A DNA stretch of 64,000 nt, taken from positions 46,583,457-46,647,456 of the forward strand of contig JAAALK010000286.1 of NCBI GenBank assembly GCA_019279435.1, read 5' to 3'. The position numbers were made by a program, and so were the translations under genes. Below are positions 34,489 to 46,300 of this stretch, piece after piece; the stretch's first letter is position 1; the number at the start of each line of letters is the position of its first letter. The stretch comes from Zizania palustris (Eukaryota; Streptophyta; Magnoliopsida; Poales; Poaceae). The notes under the pieces were generated by a model. That model was not told where the DNA came from. It searched no databases and saw only the letters and a list, made by a program, of their open reading frames with translations.

Positions 34489-37400
34489 TGTAACACCCCA
34501 AATTTCAAAACAATAAAAATATTATTAAATTCAATTTGTTGGAATTATTATTTCAGAAAATACTTTTAAACCCCTTTATACCCTTTTGAGCTACAACATA
34601 GAGTAGATGACCAAATCAGGAGGTGAAACTTTTTGTATATGATCCTAAGACCAAAATATAATTTTGAGAATTTTTATAAATTTTTACCAGCCTTGGAAGT
34701 AGCCCTAATCTTTTAATCTATTTTCTGGAATTATTTTTATTCAGAAAAGTATTAGAACAGTATTGGGCTCCTCTCCCTCCCTTCTCTCTCTCCCGGCCGG
34801 CCCAGCCCGTTACCGCGCTCGCCTCTGGCTGTCAACCCGGCCCCACCTGTCGGCGCCGAATCCCTTCCCTCGCGCGTGAACCCGACAACCCCGGCCCCAC
34901 TCGTCAGACGCCACCCCCGCCGCTCGCGCTCACTGGCCAGTGGCCCCCGCCTGTCAGTTTCGTCTTCAACCCCGCGCCGGCCCCCCCTAATCCCGCCGGC
35001 GAAGACTTCGCCTCGGATCCCCTCACCGGCTCCCCCTCCCGTTAAACCGACGCCGGTTAATACTCCCCGAGGTCCCCCGCCCATTTAAACCCTTAAAGGC
35101 ACGCGTTAAGCCCCCAGGGAACACAGCTCCATGCATGGCCGCGCCCTCGCCGGCGACTTCAATTTCCCCCTCGGCTTTCCTTGCATGTGAGCCCCCTCCG
35201 ACGCCCTATTTAACCCCCGGCCCCCGCCGCGTCCGACCCCCACGCCCACTCGCTTTGAGAACGAACGTAGCGCCCTCCCTTCGCCGTTGAACAATTTCCC
35301 CCTGCTTCGCCTCCGGCCGCCCCTCGCCGTCGCCTCAGACCACCCCGGCCCGCGCCTCCGCCACCGTCGTGACCGCAAGGACGTCCCCTACCTCGGCCAC
35401 GTCTCCGCTGGTCAAGGAGATCGCCGGAACAACCGTCGCCGTCGAGTACCGAGGAGCCTTCCGCGTCTACCCTCGTCGCCGGCCACGCCCCTCCGTCCCC
35501 GGACCGCCGCCAAGGTACCATCGTGACCGCTGTAGTCCCCTCCTTCCATTTTTGGACTTAGCTAGGGCCACCGTCGCTCGCCGTGGCCGCTGGCTCGCTC
35601 GCCGTCGTCGGAGAAGACGACCGGCACGGGTCGAGTACCCGTGCCGTGTCGGATTCGATCCACGCCGCGCGATCCAGATCTAACGGCCCGGATTTAATCC
35701 CTCGTGCGATTTAATCCGCACCGTCGGATCTGAGTGAAGCGGTACGGTGCGATCTCGTGCGTCCTTTTTTTTTAAAACTCCGCGTTTAATCCTGTGCGTC
35801 CACGTGGTACCGGTTCGAACGTTTTAATCGTAGCCGTCCATCGCGACTTACGCGTCCCGCCTCGCCCTCGCGCGTCGGATCTGGATCCGACGGTCCAGAT
35901 CGACCCGGCGCACGCGCACAGTGCGCGGGTTCACCGTGGGCCTGGCTCACCGTGGACCCGAGGGGTTTAAAATTTGAAAAATAAATTCCAGAAATGCTTT
36001 TAAACTTGTAAAATTCATATCTAATGTATTTGAACTCTAAAAATTGCCATTCCAATTTTAGAAAATTCATAAAATTATTCTCTACATGTTTATGCAATAG
36101 AAACAGTAGGTTTACTTTGACATTTTCATGTTTATTTAAATAAGTATTCAAATGCCCTTAGGATTAAAATGTAAATTTAAATATTTAAATTCCAGAAAAC
36201 TTATATAATTGTCCCTTTCTGTTTAGACACTAAAACCACTGGGTTTTCTCTAAATCATTTAAATTAAATTGATTAGAAAACTTAATGTAGTATTATACAC
36301 ACTTAAAAAAAACCTTTTATGAAAAACAATAATTCATTTAGATTCACTTTAAATTAATGGAGGAATAAATTTCAGAACTTTAATATCTGAATTTATTTAT
36401 TTATAATCAAACCAACTTAAACTTATGTGTTTATAATGTAATGTTATACTGTTTGATTGGATGTTGTGTTCTTTTTATTTTACTTTATATTAAAAAGACT
36501 ACGACGTCGCCGAGGAGCCGGAGTACTTCCCCGAAGTCCCTCCCTCTCCTTTCGCTGAACAAGGCAAGTCACCAAACCAATCTCTTGAACATATTGAACC
36601 CATGTTTGAATTGATTATCGCTAAAACACATAGGTTATGTATATGCATTAGTCAAATGAACCCTTACATTATATTTATTTAGGATCCCCCGACCTTGATG
36701 TGCAACCCAAGCCATGCTATCTCGCCTAACCTCCTTGTCACCATATGATCAATGATATTAGCTAGTGTCCAATGTATTGGCACGGCCGCTATAGGATAAA
36801 AATGAGTCGTAGTGAAATGGTTCTATTATATGATCCCGTTACTTCTTATCTTTGGAAATTCTGTTGGTGATGAGTCATGGTTGTGAGTGTATGCATGGTG
36901 GGTTCCGGGTGCAAGCTAGGGCATTGGTCAGTCGCACCCGGGGCACTATAAGGACCGGTCTGAGGGATCCGTTGCAATACACTTACGTACTAACCACAAG
37001 TCTAGTGGGTAAGTCCTAACTAAGGTATGGGTTGTTCCAAACCGAGGCCACCACTTGGAGATGGGTCAAGTTGCACCTGCGGGTGACTTGTACCAATGTG
37101 GCGCAAAAGGGGGTGCGACGTTAGCCGGGATGCGGCCCGCGCGCCGGCGAAACCTAGAGCGGGTGGTTATCGCTTGGAACATCTCATATTGAGGTTTTGG
37201 CACGAGTTCCCGTGTAATGGGTCATCTCGTTGAGATGAGTGCGTGCCTTGTGGGTACAGTAGTACATCTCTGATCAGAGTCTTAAATCTTTTCGAAAAGC
37301 CGAGCCCACGGTCAAGGGCGGGTTGCGTGACATCCCCCAGTTAGTTTACTTGAATATGTATGTGCATGATGGATTGACATGTAAGGACCGTTGTGCGAGG

Positions 37401-37859
37401 AGGTAAAACGTACTCCTCGAGTTAGTTGATGTTGATGATGTTCATGTTTACTTTCCGCATGATTAAAATATGATTACACTAAATGCCATAACTGCAATTG
37501 CTTAATTCCGCATTGTTAGCCTTTATCCTTCCTTGTTTATTATCCTGCATTATTATTTGCATTTGCGGTGGCTTGTTGAGTACTTTTTGTACTCATACCC
37601 GTTGGACCCCACAGAGGATGCATATCTTGAAGACGGTCTGGAGTAGCGACCCAGTCAAGAAGAAAATCCTGAAGAAGAAGTTCGTCATGCCGTTTTCTAA
37701 TTATTTTACTCTACTGTTTTATTAAAACAATGTTGTAATAAATATGGTCTGCGTACATGAATTTTGTCGTATGTACGGTTGTCGCATGATGAACCTCTTG
37801 TATTATTGTTTTCTTATGAAATTCAATAATGTCTCGATTTGTTAAATCGGGGCGTGACA
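34489..37859 (+). repeat. Long LTR, copy B (diverged family, about 3.4 kb)
   Basis: It starts TGTAACACCCC and ends GGGGCGTGACA and is followed by its own primer-binding site. It is GC-rich in the first kilobase, with a TATTTAA box near 35202, then AT-rich. It shares with copy A several conserved blocks (exon-like segments, CTTTTCGAAAAGCCGAGCCC, the last 40 bases), while most other sequence is unalignable by eye. No target duplication was found on its left side. Confidence 0.7.
36498..37646 (+). other. Putative exon pair inside LTR copy B
   Basis: Segment 2 (36498-36563) and segment 3 (37615-37646) match those of copy A in length, phase and borders (AAG acceptor, GC-type donor, CAG acceptor). 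The segment 2 peptide agrees with copy A at 17 of 21 residues, and most nucleotide changes are silent. Confidence 0.4.
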
Positions 37860-37862
37860 AGA

Positions 37863-37874
37863 TGGTATCAGAGC
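37863..37874 (+). other. Primer-binding site after LTR copy B
   Basis: TGGTATCAGAGC lies 3 bases after the LTR end, identical to the site at 34440. The following leader of about 30 bases is also shared with copy A. Confidence 0.85.
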
Positions 37875-37996
37875 CGACTTGACTGTAGGAAGCCAAACAG
37901 ACCCGCCTAGCCATTAACCATAGGAAATTATTTCTTGAAAATCTACTTCATAAACTTTGTTCCTCTCCTCACTTTATTCAACTGGCTGTTTTGTAG

Positions 37997-38364
37997 ATGC
38001 CTGTCTACCAAGTCCACAGTTACTGCCGTCACTACGAGGGCTTCGTTCGGGAGCTCCGCATGATGCTCACCTTCCTCGGGTTCCTCTTCGAACCCGAATA
38101 TCAAGGAGTCTACCCCGACGAGTTCGCCGGGCCTTGCGACGTCTCCTCACCGTCCATGGCTCCGGAGAACACCTGCCGCCCTACACCACCGCACTTGGAG
38201 GCCCGACTTTCGACGTCGCGTGCCAACGAGTCGCCCTCCAGGCCCTCATGGAGCTGAGGATGATCTACGACGATCGTCTTCAGAACTCATCCTTCCGGCT
38301 TGTACCGAAGCGTACTCCCGGAGCCCACCGTAGCAATCTACCTCGGAGTTCAACTCCGTGCGTG
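37997..38364 (+). pseudogene. Start of a retroelement internal ORF, cut by the assembly gap
   Basis: An ATG at 37997, about 140 bases after the LTR end, opens a frame beginning MPVYQVHSYCRHYEGFVREL and continuing LTFLGFLFEPEYQGVYPDEF. After about 45 codons the protein-like reading moves to another frame (TALGGPTFDVACQRVALQAL, then LQNSSFRLVPKRTPG), so at least one frameshift is present. It is probably the first gag-like product of the element; I do not recognise a named domain. It is lost in the Ns. Confidence 0.5.
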
Positions 38365-39364
38365 NNNNNNNNNNNNNNNNNNNNNNNNNNNNNNNNNNNN
38401 NNNNNNNNNNNNNNNNNNNNNNNNNNNNNNNNNNNNNNNNNNNNNNNNNNNNNNNNNNNNNNNNNNNNNNNNNNNNNNNNNNNNNNNNNNNNNNNNNNNN
38501 NNNNNNNNNNNNNNNNNNNNNNNNNNNNNNNNNNNNNNNNNNNNNNNNNNNNNNNNNNNNNNNNNNNNNNNNNNNNNNNNNNNNNNNNNNNNNNNNNNNN
38601 NNNNNNNNNNNNNNNNNNNNNNNNNNNNNNNNNNNNNNNNNNNNNNNNNNNNNNNNNNNNNNNNNNNNNNNNNNNNNNNNNNNNNNNNNNNNNNNNNNNN
38701 NNNNNNNNNNNNNNNNNNNNNNNNNNNNNNNNNNNNNNNNNNNNNNNNNNNNNNNNNNNNNNNNNNNNNNNNNNNNNNNNNNNNNNNNNNNNNNNNNNNN
38801 NNNNNNNNNNNNNNNNNNNNNNNNNNNNNNNNNNNNNNNNNNNNNNNNNNNNNNNNNNNNNNNNNNNNNNNNNNNNNNNNNNNNNNNNNNNNNNNNNNNN
38901 NNNNNNNNNNNNNNNNNNNNNNNNNNNNNNNNNNNNNNNNNNNNNNNNNNNNNNNNNNNNNNNNNNNNNNNNNNNNNNNNNNNNNNNNNNNNNNNNNNNN
39001 NNNNNNNNNNNNNNNNNNNNNNNNNNNNNNNNNNNNNNNNNNNNNNNNNNNNNNNNNNNNNNNNNNNNNNNNNNNNNNNNNNNNNNNNNNNNNNNNNNNN
39101 NNNNNNNNNNNNNNNNNNNNNNNNNNNNNNNNNNNNNNNNNNNNNNNNNNNNNNNNNNNNNNNNNNNNNNNNNNNNNNNNNNNNNNNNNNNNNNNNNNNN
39201 NNNNNNNNNNNNNNNNNNNNNNNNNNNNNNNNNNNNNNNNNNNNNNNNNNNNNNNNNNNNNNNNNNNNNNNNNNNNNNNNNNNNNNNNNNNNNNNNNNNN
39301 NNNNNNNNNNNNNNNNNNNNNNNNNNNNNNNNNNNNNNNNNNNNNNNNNNNNNNNNNNNNNNNN
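38365..39364. other. Assembly gap, exactly 1000 N
   Basis: The round number indicates a placeholder of unknown true size. It lies between an internal retroelement ORF and the middle of LTR copy C, where repeats probably broke the assembly. The long open frames spanning it are artefacts. Confidence 0.99.
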
Positions 39365-42304
39365 CTATCGCCGCTCGACGCTCGCTGTCGCTCCGCCGGC
39401 GCTGGGGACGAAGCCTCCTGGCTCCCCCGTGCCGCGAGCGTGCCGGACGCGCGCTCCGCCGTGCGATCGCGGATGGACGGCCGAGATTAAATCACTTAAG
39501 TGATTAGATCTCAGCCACCCATCCCGGCGAAGGGGTATGAGGTGATCTGGGCCGTCCAGATTCACTTAAACGCCCCGCCTCACCCATGATCGTTGGATCT
39601 GGATCCAACGGTCCAGATCCAACCGGTGCAGCGCACAGTGCGCGGGTCCATGGTGGACCTGGCTCACCGTGGACCCGCAGCTGTTTTCTGGTTTAAAAAT
39701 AATTCAGAAAATAGTTTAAAACTTCCAAAATTCATATCTTGCTCAATTTAACTCCAAATTTCACCATTTTAATTCTGGAAAATTTGTCTTTTCATTCTCT
39801 ACACTTTTATGCAATAATTTCAATATGTTTATTTGGCACATAATAGTCTTATTAAATAATAAAGAAAAGTCCCCTTTAGGAATTAATTAATATTTCAATT
39901 AAATAATTCAGATAAACCCTTAAAAATTTATAAAGTAATTTCAGAAGATGTAATGGCTCCATTTCACTATTGTTAACACAATAAAAATGAATGACCATTT
40001 TGTCCATGATATTTTACTAAATAACATTCCTAAGACCCCTTTAGGGTTTAATTATTATTTCATTTAAATTATTCAGAAAAACTCTTAAAAATCTATATAT
40101 TAATTCTAGATGAAATATTGACTCCAGTACACTGTGTATAAGCCAATAAATATATAATAATTCATGTTGCTCATTTTAATTTATTAAACAACATTCCCAA
40201 GGCCCTTTAAAATAAATGATTAAATAAAAATGCAACCCTTTACAAAATGTCAGGAATACTTATACAATAAATTCAGAAGAATTAATGAGGTTATTCCACA
40301 ATTTTAATGCAACAAAAATAACATGTTCACTTTGCCCACTTTAATCTAGAAATTAATATTGCAAAAGCCCTAGTATGATAATTAAGTAATTTGTATAATA
40401 GAAGTTAAACACTTTATAAAAATGTCATGACAACTTATATAATAACTTCAGAAAACCTAACAACTTGAGTTCACTATTTTTAATAGAATATTCATCTTGT
40501 CCACTTTATTCCATTAAATGATATTGCAAAGGTCCTTTTAGGACATTTAACTAATGCATTTAAGAAAAAGTCAACCATTTATGGAAATATCCTAAAAATT
40601 TATATAACAACCTCAGGAAACCTAATAACTTAAGTCCAGTATTTTTACTACAATTAAAATAATAATAAGGTTATTCAATACCTTTTTACTACAACTTTAA
40701 AAAGGGAAAAATAAAACCCCCTTAGGAAAAATAATTATATCAAGTTATAAAATTAAGGAATCTCATTAAAAATTAATCTTAAATGTTTAAGTAACAAATC
40801 CCTAAAAGTTAAGACTCTATCTCCTTTAGTTAATCCAACATAAACATGTATGTTAGTATGGTTGATTGTTTTGGATTGTTTATTGAATGTTTTATTTACT
40901 TTTTCGTATCGAGAAGACTACGACGTCGTCGAAGATCCGGAGTTCTATCCCGAGGTTCCTCCTTCACCCTTTGCTGAGCAAGGCAAGTCATCGACCACCT
41001 CTGTGGAAACAGTTGATCATCATTGAGCCCATGTTTTAATAAACTATCGCTATAACTCATAGGTTAATATTGTATTAGTCAAATATCAAGCCTTACACTT
41101 ATAATTATTAGATCCCCGTCCTTGTGTGCAAACCCAAGCCATGCTTATTGAGCCTTAACTCCTTGTCTCTCTACAAATATTATATTAGCTAGTGCCCAAT
41201 GTACCGGCACAACTGCTATAGGATAAAAAGAATGAGTCGTAGATAGATGGATCCTGTTATATGAATTTCCCCATTATTCTTGTCTCTGGACTCTGTTGGA
41301 GTAGGCTATGTTATAAGTATGGTGGGTTCCGAGTGCAAGCCCGGAAACTGGTTGGTCGCACCCGGGGCACTATAGGGACCGGTCTGTGGGATCTGTTGCA
41401 AAGCACTTCCGTACCAACCACAAGTCTAATGGGTAAGTCCTAACTGGAAGTGTGGAACACTCCGTCTCTCGGCACCATAGTGGAGGGGGCAAGGGGCAAG
41501 CCTGCGGGCAACTTGTACCAAAGGAGGCTCAAGGGGGGGGGGTATGGTGGGGCACCGACGCGTCGGGACACCATATGAAACCTATAAGAGGGTGCTGTTG
41601 AGTCAGAGAGGACCATATGGAAGGTTTTGGCATGAGTTCCCGTGAAATGGGTCATCTCGTTACACTTCGGTGTAAGTGATGAGTGTGTGCCTTGTGGGTA
41701 CAGTGGTACATCTCTGATCAGAGTAATTTAATCTTTTCGAAAAGCCGAGCCCACGGTCAAGGGCGGGTTGTGTGACTACTCGCAGTTAGTTTACAATTGT
41801 TTGAATGGATGAGTTATTCATGGCATGTAAGGACTGTTGTGCGAGGAGGTAAAACGTACTCCTCGAGTTAGAAGATGATGATGCATTCACATGTTTACTT
41901 TTCCGCACTAATAAATTACTCACATTTAATGTTTTACAAATATGCTGCTTCCGCAAAACTAGCCACTATCTCCCTTGTTATTATCTTGCATTATATTTGC
42001 ATTCGGTGGCTTGCTGAGTACATCTGTACTCACCCCGTTGACTTACACCATCAGAGCCCGTCTACTACGAGGAGGATGAAGGTCTGGAGTAGCGACCCAG
42101 TCAAGGCGAGACTGGAAGGAGGCGTTCATCTAGGACCCTTGATTTTATTAGTTTCTCTTCACTTTCATTCACTTTTGTATTAATGCGGTCTACGAACCGT
42201 GAATGATTCCTCGTCTTGTACGTGGTCGTATGATGAACATCTTGTTTTATTGATTTTCTATGGAATTTCAATAAAGTCCTGATTTATTAAATCGGGGCGC
42301 GACA
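39365..42304 (+). repeat. Long LTR, copy C (3' part)
   Basis: It begins at the gap edge and matches copy A from 31502 to its end almost base for base (2940 against 2935 bases). I saw only scattered substitutions and a few 1-base indels, most of them in the first 300 bases. It ends GCGACA followed by the ATAAA duplication. Confidence 0.85.
40917..42092 (+). other. Putative exon pair inside LTR copy C
   Basis: Segments 40917-40982 and 42055-42092 are identical in sequence and borders to those of copy A. The first segment, if present, lies at or beyond the gap edge. Confidence 0.4.
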
Positions 42305-42380
42305 ATAAATCCCCTCCAATCTCTCCCAATCCCCCTCAATCCCCTTCCCCAAGGGGATTAAACGAACAGCCCCTCAAGGT

Positions 42381-44360
42381 GTGAGTAGTAGGAAAAGAAA
42401 AGGTGTTTCACCTATTGAAGCAAGCTTTAATTCAGAAACTCGTGGCCATCTTGATGCTTTGATTGCTAGGATGTTTTATACAGCAGGATTATCTTTTAAT
42501 GTTGCAAGAAATCCATATTTTAGACAAGCATTCATATATGTTGCCAATCATTCTTTGGGAGGATATGCCCCTCCAAGTTATAACAAGTTGAGGACCACTC
42601 TTCTTGTGCAAGAAAAGACACATGTAGAGAGAATGTTGCAGCCTATTAAGTCAACATGGAGCTCAAAAGGTGTGAGCATTGTATCAGATGGATGGTCAGA
42701 TGCACAAAGGCGTCCACTATTAAATTTTATGGCTGTAACAGAAGATGGTCCAATGTTTATTAGAGCAATCAACACTGAAGGAGAAGTTAAGGAGTATATT
42801 GCTGAAATGATATCAGCTATAATTGATGAGATTGGAGCACAAAATGTTGTGCAAGTAATCACTGATAACGCAGCCAATTGCAAAGCTGTTGGGCTAATGG
42901 TTGAACAAGTGCATTCTCATATTTTTTGGACACCATGTGTTGTTCATACTTTGAATCTTGCCTTGAAAAATATATGTGCTTCTAGAAATGTTGATGATGA
43001 GCTTTATGAAGAGTTCAATTGGATTAGTGATATTGCTGGAGATGCCTTGTTTATTAAGAATTTTATCATGAATCACTCCATGAGGTTGTCCATGTTCAAT
43101 GAACATAGTAAGTTGAAATTTCTTGCCATTGTTGATACTAGATTTGCATCGGTCATTGTGATGTTGAAGAGATTCCGTGCTATTAAGGATTCTCTTGCAC
43201 AAATGGTAGTGAGTGAAAAATGGAGCACATATAGGGAAGATAATTCAGGCCAAGCAGTTTTTGTCAAAGAGAAAGTGGTAAATGATATTTGGTGGGATAG
43301 TGTTTGCTACATCCTTGATTTCACAGAGCCAATCTATTCTATGATTCGTGCAGCTGATACTGACAGACCATGTCTCCATTTGATATATGAGATGTGGAAT
43401 ACAATGATAGAGAAGGTCAAGATTGTTATTTATCGTCATGAGAGAAAACAACCACATGAGCACTCCATCTTTTACTCTGCAATTAATGAGATATTAGTGA
43501 GTAGATGGGCAAAAAGTAATACCCCATTGCATTGCTTGGCACACTCATTAAATGCCAAGTAAGGTCCATTCTATCTTCTTTACATTAATAAAGTAGCATA
43601 CTTCACATTGTTTGACTCATTCCTTATTCACATGTTTGTTAGGTATTATACTGAAGAATGGATTAATGGGGTTCCAAATCGCCAAGCACTTCATATGGAT
43701 TAAGAGATTTCAGAAATGAGAAGCAAATGCTTTAGGAGGTTCTTTTCTGGTGATGAATTAAAAAAGATCAAGCAACAGTATGTTGATTTCTCTTTGTTTG
43801 GTACTGGATTTAATTCATTTGATTCACTTGAGAATAGACTTCATTATGAGCCAAAACAATGGTGGGGAATTCATGGTACTAGTGCTCCTGAGTTGAAAAA
43901 AATGGCATTGAAATTACTTGGACAACCAACATCATCTTCTTGTGCTGAAAGAAACTAGAGCACATATGGGTTGATCCATAGTTCAATCAGAAATAGGTTT
44001 TTATTCCAATCATTCTTTTGCCATCTTTCTTTATTTGTCACATATTAACCTATTCTACTATTTATAATTGATCACAATTAATATTATTGTAGACTTAATC
44101 CTGGACGTGCCAAGGATTTAGTGTTTGCACATCAAAACTTACGTCTTCTTTCAAGGAAATCTAAAGATTACTGTCAAAGCCCATCAACAATGTGGGATAT
44201 TGGAGGAGACATACATAACATTGATCTTGATGGTGGTGCTGATTTTCTTCAACAAGCACAACTCTCTTTGGATGAACCAAACTTAGAGAGGCTAATTGAG
44301 GATATCAATGCATTGGATTTACCTGATGATGATGATGCAGGGCCATCAGAGAATGCATGA
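42381..44360 (+). pseudogene. hAT transposase, catalytic and dimerisation parts (broken)
   Basis: The main frame 42381-43562 opens with a basic SSRKRKG segment and continues with hallmark hAT transposase stretches: SIVSDGWSDAQRRPLLNFMA, VVQVITDNAANCKAVG and FWTPCVVHTLNLALK. A likely intron (GTAAGG after 43559, acceptor before 43643) leads to exon 2. There a TAA at about 43700 and a TAG inside the hATC motif (after SSSCAERN, 43956-43958) break the frame. A last exon (about 44093-44360) reads LNPGRAKDLVFAHQNLRLLS and ends with an acidic tail. Without the insertion the protein would start at 28614. Three kinds of lesion mean it is inactive. Confidence 0.85.
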
Positions 44361-44431
44361 GCCATGAATTATTCTTCTCTACTGTTAGTTTGAATGTTGG
44401 AATGTTGGAACAAACTTGTTTTTATTTGCTA

Positions 44432-44540
44432 CTTAATTATGTTGGAATGTTGGATTGTCAGATTTGCTACTTAATTATGTTGGATTGTCACATTTGCTAT
44501 TTAATTATGTTGGATTGTCATATTTGCTACTTAATTATGC
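44432..44540. repeat. 30-bp tandem repeat
   Basis: About three and a half copies of a 30-base unit (TTAATTATGTTGGATTGTCA plus CATTTGCTAY) lie just after the transposase stop, probably in its 3' untranslated region. Confidence 0.8.
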
Positions 44541-44735
44541 TTCTGTGTGTGTTCATTTTCATATTGAATTCATGTTATTATTTTTCTGTGTGTTAACTTG
44601 TTATATATATAAATATATACATATATATATACACGTATCGCCGTATCCATATTTTTTGAAAAATGTCGTATCGAAGTATCGCGGTATCGCGTATCTCTAT
44701 CCGTATCCACGTATCCGGGCTACATAGGTCCTCAC

Positions 44736-45084
44736 CTTGCCCTGGCCTCTTGTTGCAGAGAAAAAAAAAACGATTCAGTTCTACTCATTTCAAAAAGCCT
44801 AGTTGGTAACTTGGTATTACTCTGTATAAGGAGCAAAATAGTCATCTAGGGGTAAAATACAGTATAATATACCAAACTTGTAGGAGTATTTTCTAAAGGA
44901 AACACACTAAAGGAGTATATATAATGAATTACAGGGAGGGCAAACCTAGATTCTCATCTAGTGAGATGGCATATTCTGAATTTTCTCCACAAGATTTGAT
45001 CGTTTAAACTGAGATTTGACCTTCAAATAGTTAACAAAACTGTTTTGAGACCGAATACCGCACAAGCTCCAGATAGCGTTTACA
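44736..45084. other. Gene-free stretch
   Basis: No gene or element ends are seen between the hAT target duplication and the dispersed repeat. Confidence 0.4.
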
Positions 45085-45930
45085 GTGGTAACCAAACAGT
45101 TACCGAAAAAATTTAAATTCAGATCTGTTCACGAAACGGTTTCAAATTTGGTTGTCGTGGTATGCATTTCAGATACCGTGTTACTGGTCACACAATTTTT
45201 CAGTGAAAAATAAAAATGGTATAATCGCTGGAAATTATTTTTGAGATGAATTGAAAACTTACAATATGACAAAATTTATAAGTTTACAATAAAATATAGA
45301 TTATAAACAACATGGTTAATCGGCAATTCGAATATTTTTAACTTATCATTGTTGGCTCCATTTGTTATAAGAGATGTTGTATTCATATATAGACTTTGGT
45401 TATAAGCTACGTGAAGTAAGAACATTTACTTTGTATTACTCCTGATTTTATCCTGTCCAAGCTGTAGTGATTTATCATTCTTCATATAATATGAAATAAA
45501 TATACTATGAGCTAGTACTTTATGTTCACGTGAATAACTAAATTTTACATTCATGTGAACATACCCATAACTACAAATCTTAGGTGTGCGTGAATCAATA
45601 AAATAAGTCTTGTGACTCAATGGGGTGAGTGATTATGGATTAATAGACTTAGATTGCAAAGAATCAAATAACAACGAACGAAGAAGATTAAAAAATAAAT
45701 TATTTTTGTATTTTGCATTTTTGTTCATTTTGTTTGGTTCGTAATTTTGTGATAGTTTAATATTTTTGAAAACTAATTTTACCGTAAATCACATCAATTT
45801 ATCTATTATTTTAGGATTTTTTTCTATTTTTTCTATTTTTGTTAATTTCAAATTTGAATATCAAATGAAACCGATCGATCGGTAAGACGATACCGAGCGT
45901 GAGCCGGTAACCGGTTTTGTTAACCAGGCT
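45085..45930. repeat. Dispersed ~1-kb repeat, copy 2
   Basis: It matches 22408-23415 in the same orientation. The margins TGGTAACCAAACAGTTACCG and, inverted, TGGTTAACAAAACCGGTTACCG look like terminal inverted repeats, suggesting a non-autonomous DNA transposon. I found no target duplication. Confidence 0.55.
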
Positions 45931-46086
45931 TCAATTGGTTTGTAACGAAAGTTCATTTTTCTTGCTAAAATACGGAGAATAATTCCTGGCGAAAAGGATT
46001 TGTTTATGCTAATGTTGCTAAAATAGTACCGACTCTAGCCTCCGAATTAGGTTCATTTGTTAACCAGGCTTCAATTGGTTTGTAAC
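45919..46086. repeat. 30-bp direct repeat at a distance of 137 bp
   Basis: The segment starting GTTAACCAGGCTTCAATTGG occurs at 45919-45948 and again at about 46056-46085. The first copy overlaps the end of the dispersed repeat, so it may mark a local duplication at its border. Confidence 0.6.
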
Positions 46087-46300
46087 GACACAGACTCAGG
46101 TTCATGAGGCTAGAATTGAAATAATGACATAATTCAACCATAGACTTCAGATTTTATAGGAAGATGCGAGAGAAAGAAAGTAGTGGGTATGGAAGAAAAT
46201 TCGGAGGGTTCTAAAATTAATAGTGTGCTATGAATACATTATTTATTTATTATTTCTATATAAACCTAATTAGACTTTTACATATATATATAATCAATAT

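Larger units (their letters stand above)
29116..42304 (+). mobile_element. Pile of long-LTR (Ty3/gypsy-type) retrotransposon remnants
   Basis: The block starts TGTAACACC and ends GCGACA, and the 5-bp sequence ATAAA lies on both sides (29111-29115, 42305-42309), so the outer edges may come from one insertion. Inside, in order, are: a truncated LTR-like start (29116-29590), a gag fragment, a polypurine tract, LTR copy A, a primer-binding site, LTR copy B of a diverged family, a second primer-binding site, the start of an internal ORF, a gap, and LTR copy C. No protease, integrase or reverse transcriptase is visible, as in the non-autonomous large retrotransposon derivatives of grasses. The order does not fit a single intact element. 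Confidence 0.7.
29041..42373. mobile_element. MITE in the hAT transposase gene, itself split by LTR elements
   Basis: The left piece (29041-29110) starts GGGCCTGTTCGG followed by GGGGATTGG-type repeats. The right piece (42310-42373) has the inverse repeats and ends CGAACAGCCCC. TCA flanks both sides (29038-29040, 42374-42376). Without the retroelement pile it is about 140 bp. Confidence 0.75.
27885..44727 (+). mobile_element. hAT DNA transposon enlarged by nested insertions
   Basis: The perfect 8-bp duplication GTCCTCAC lies at 27877-27884 and 44728-44735. The ends CCGTGAAGCTCGGATAC and, inverted, CTATGTAGCCCGGATAC match at 13 of 17 bases. Both termini carry clustered GTATCCG/CGGATAC motifs typical of hAT sub-terminal repeats. 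Removing the insertion at 29041-42376 leaves about 3.5 kb with one transposase gene on the plus strand (28614-29040 joined to 42377-44360). The transposase is defective, so any movement would need an enzyme from elsewhere. Confidence 0.88.

Noticed and set aside
34489..37859. LTR copy B as an intact element inserted into LTR copy A's element
   Set aside because: The bases before its start do not match those after its end or after LTR copy C, and a second LTR of this family is not visible, so a clean nested insertion cannot be shown.
37957..39507. Open frames of 380-516 codons spanning the gap
   Set aside because: About 333 codons are N; the frames are open only because the gap has no stops.
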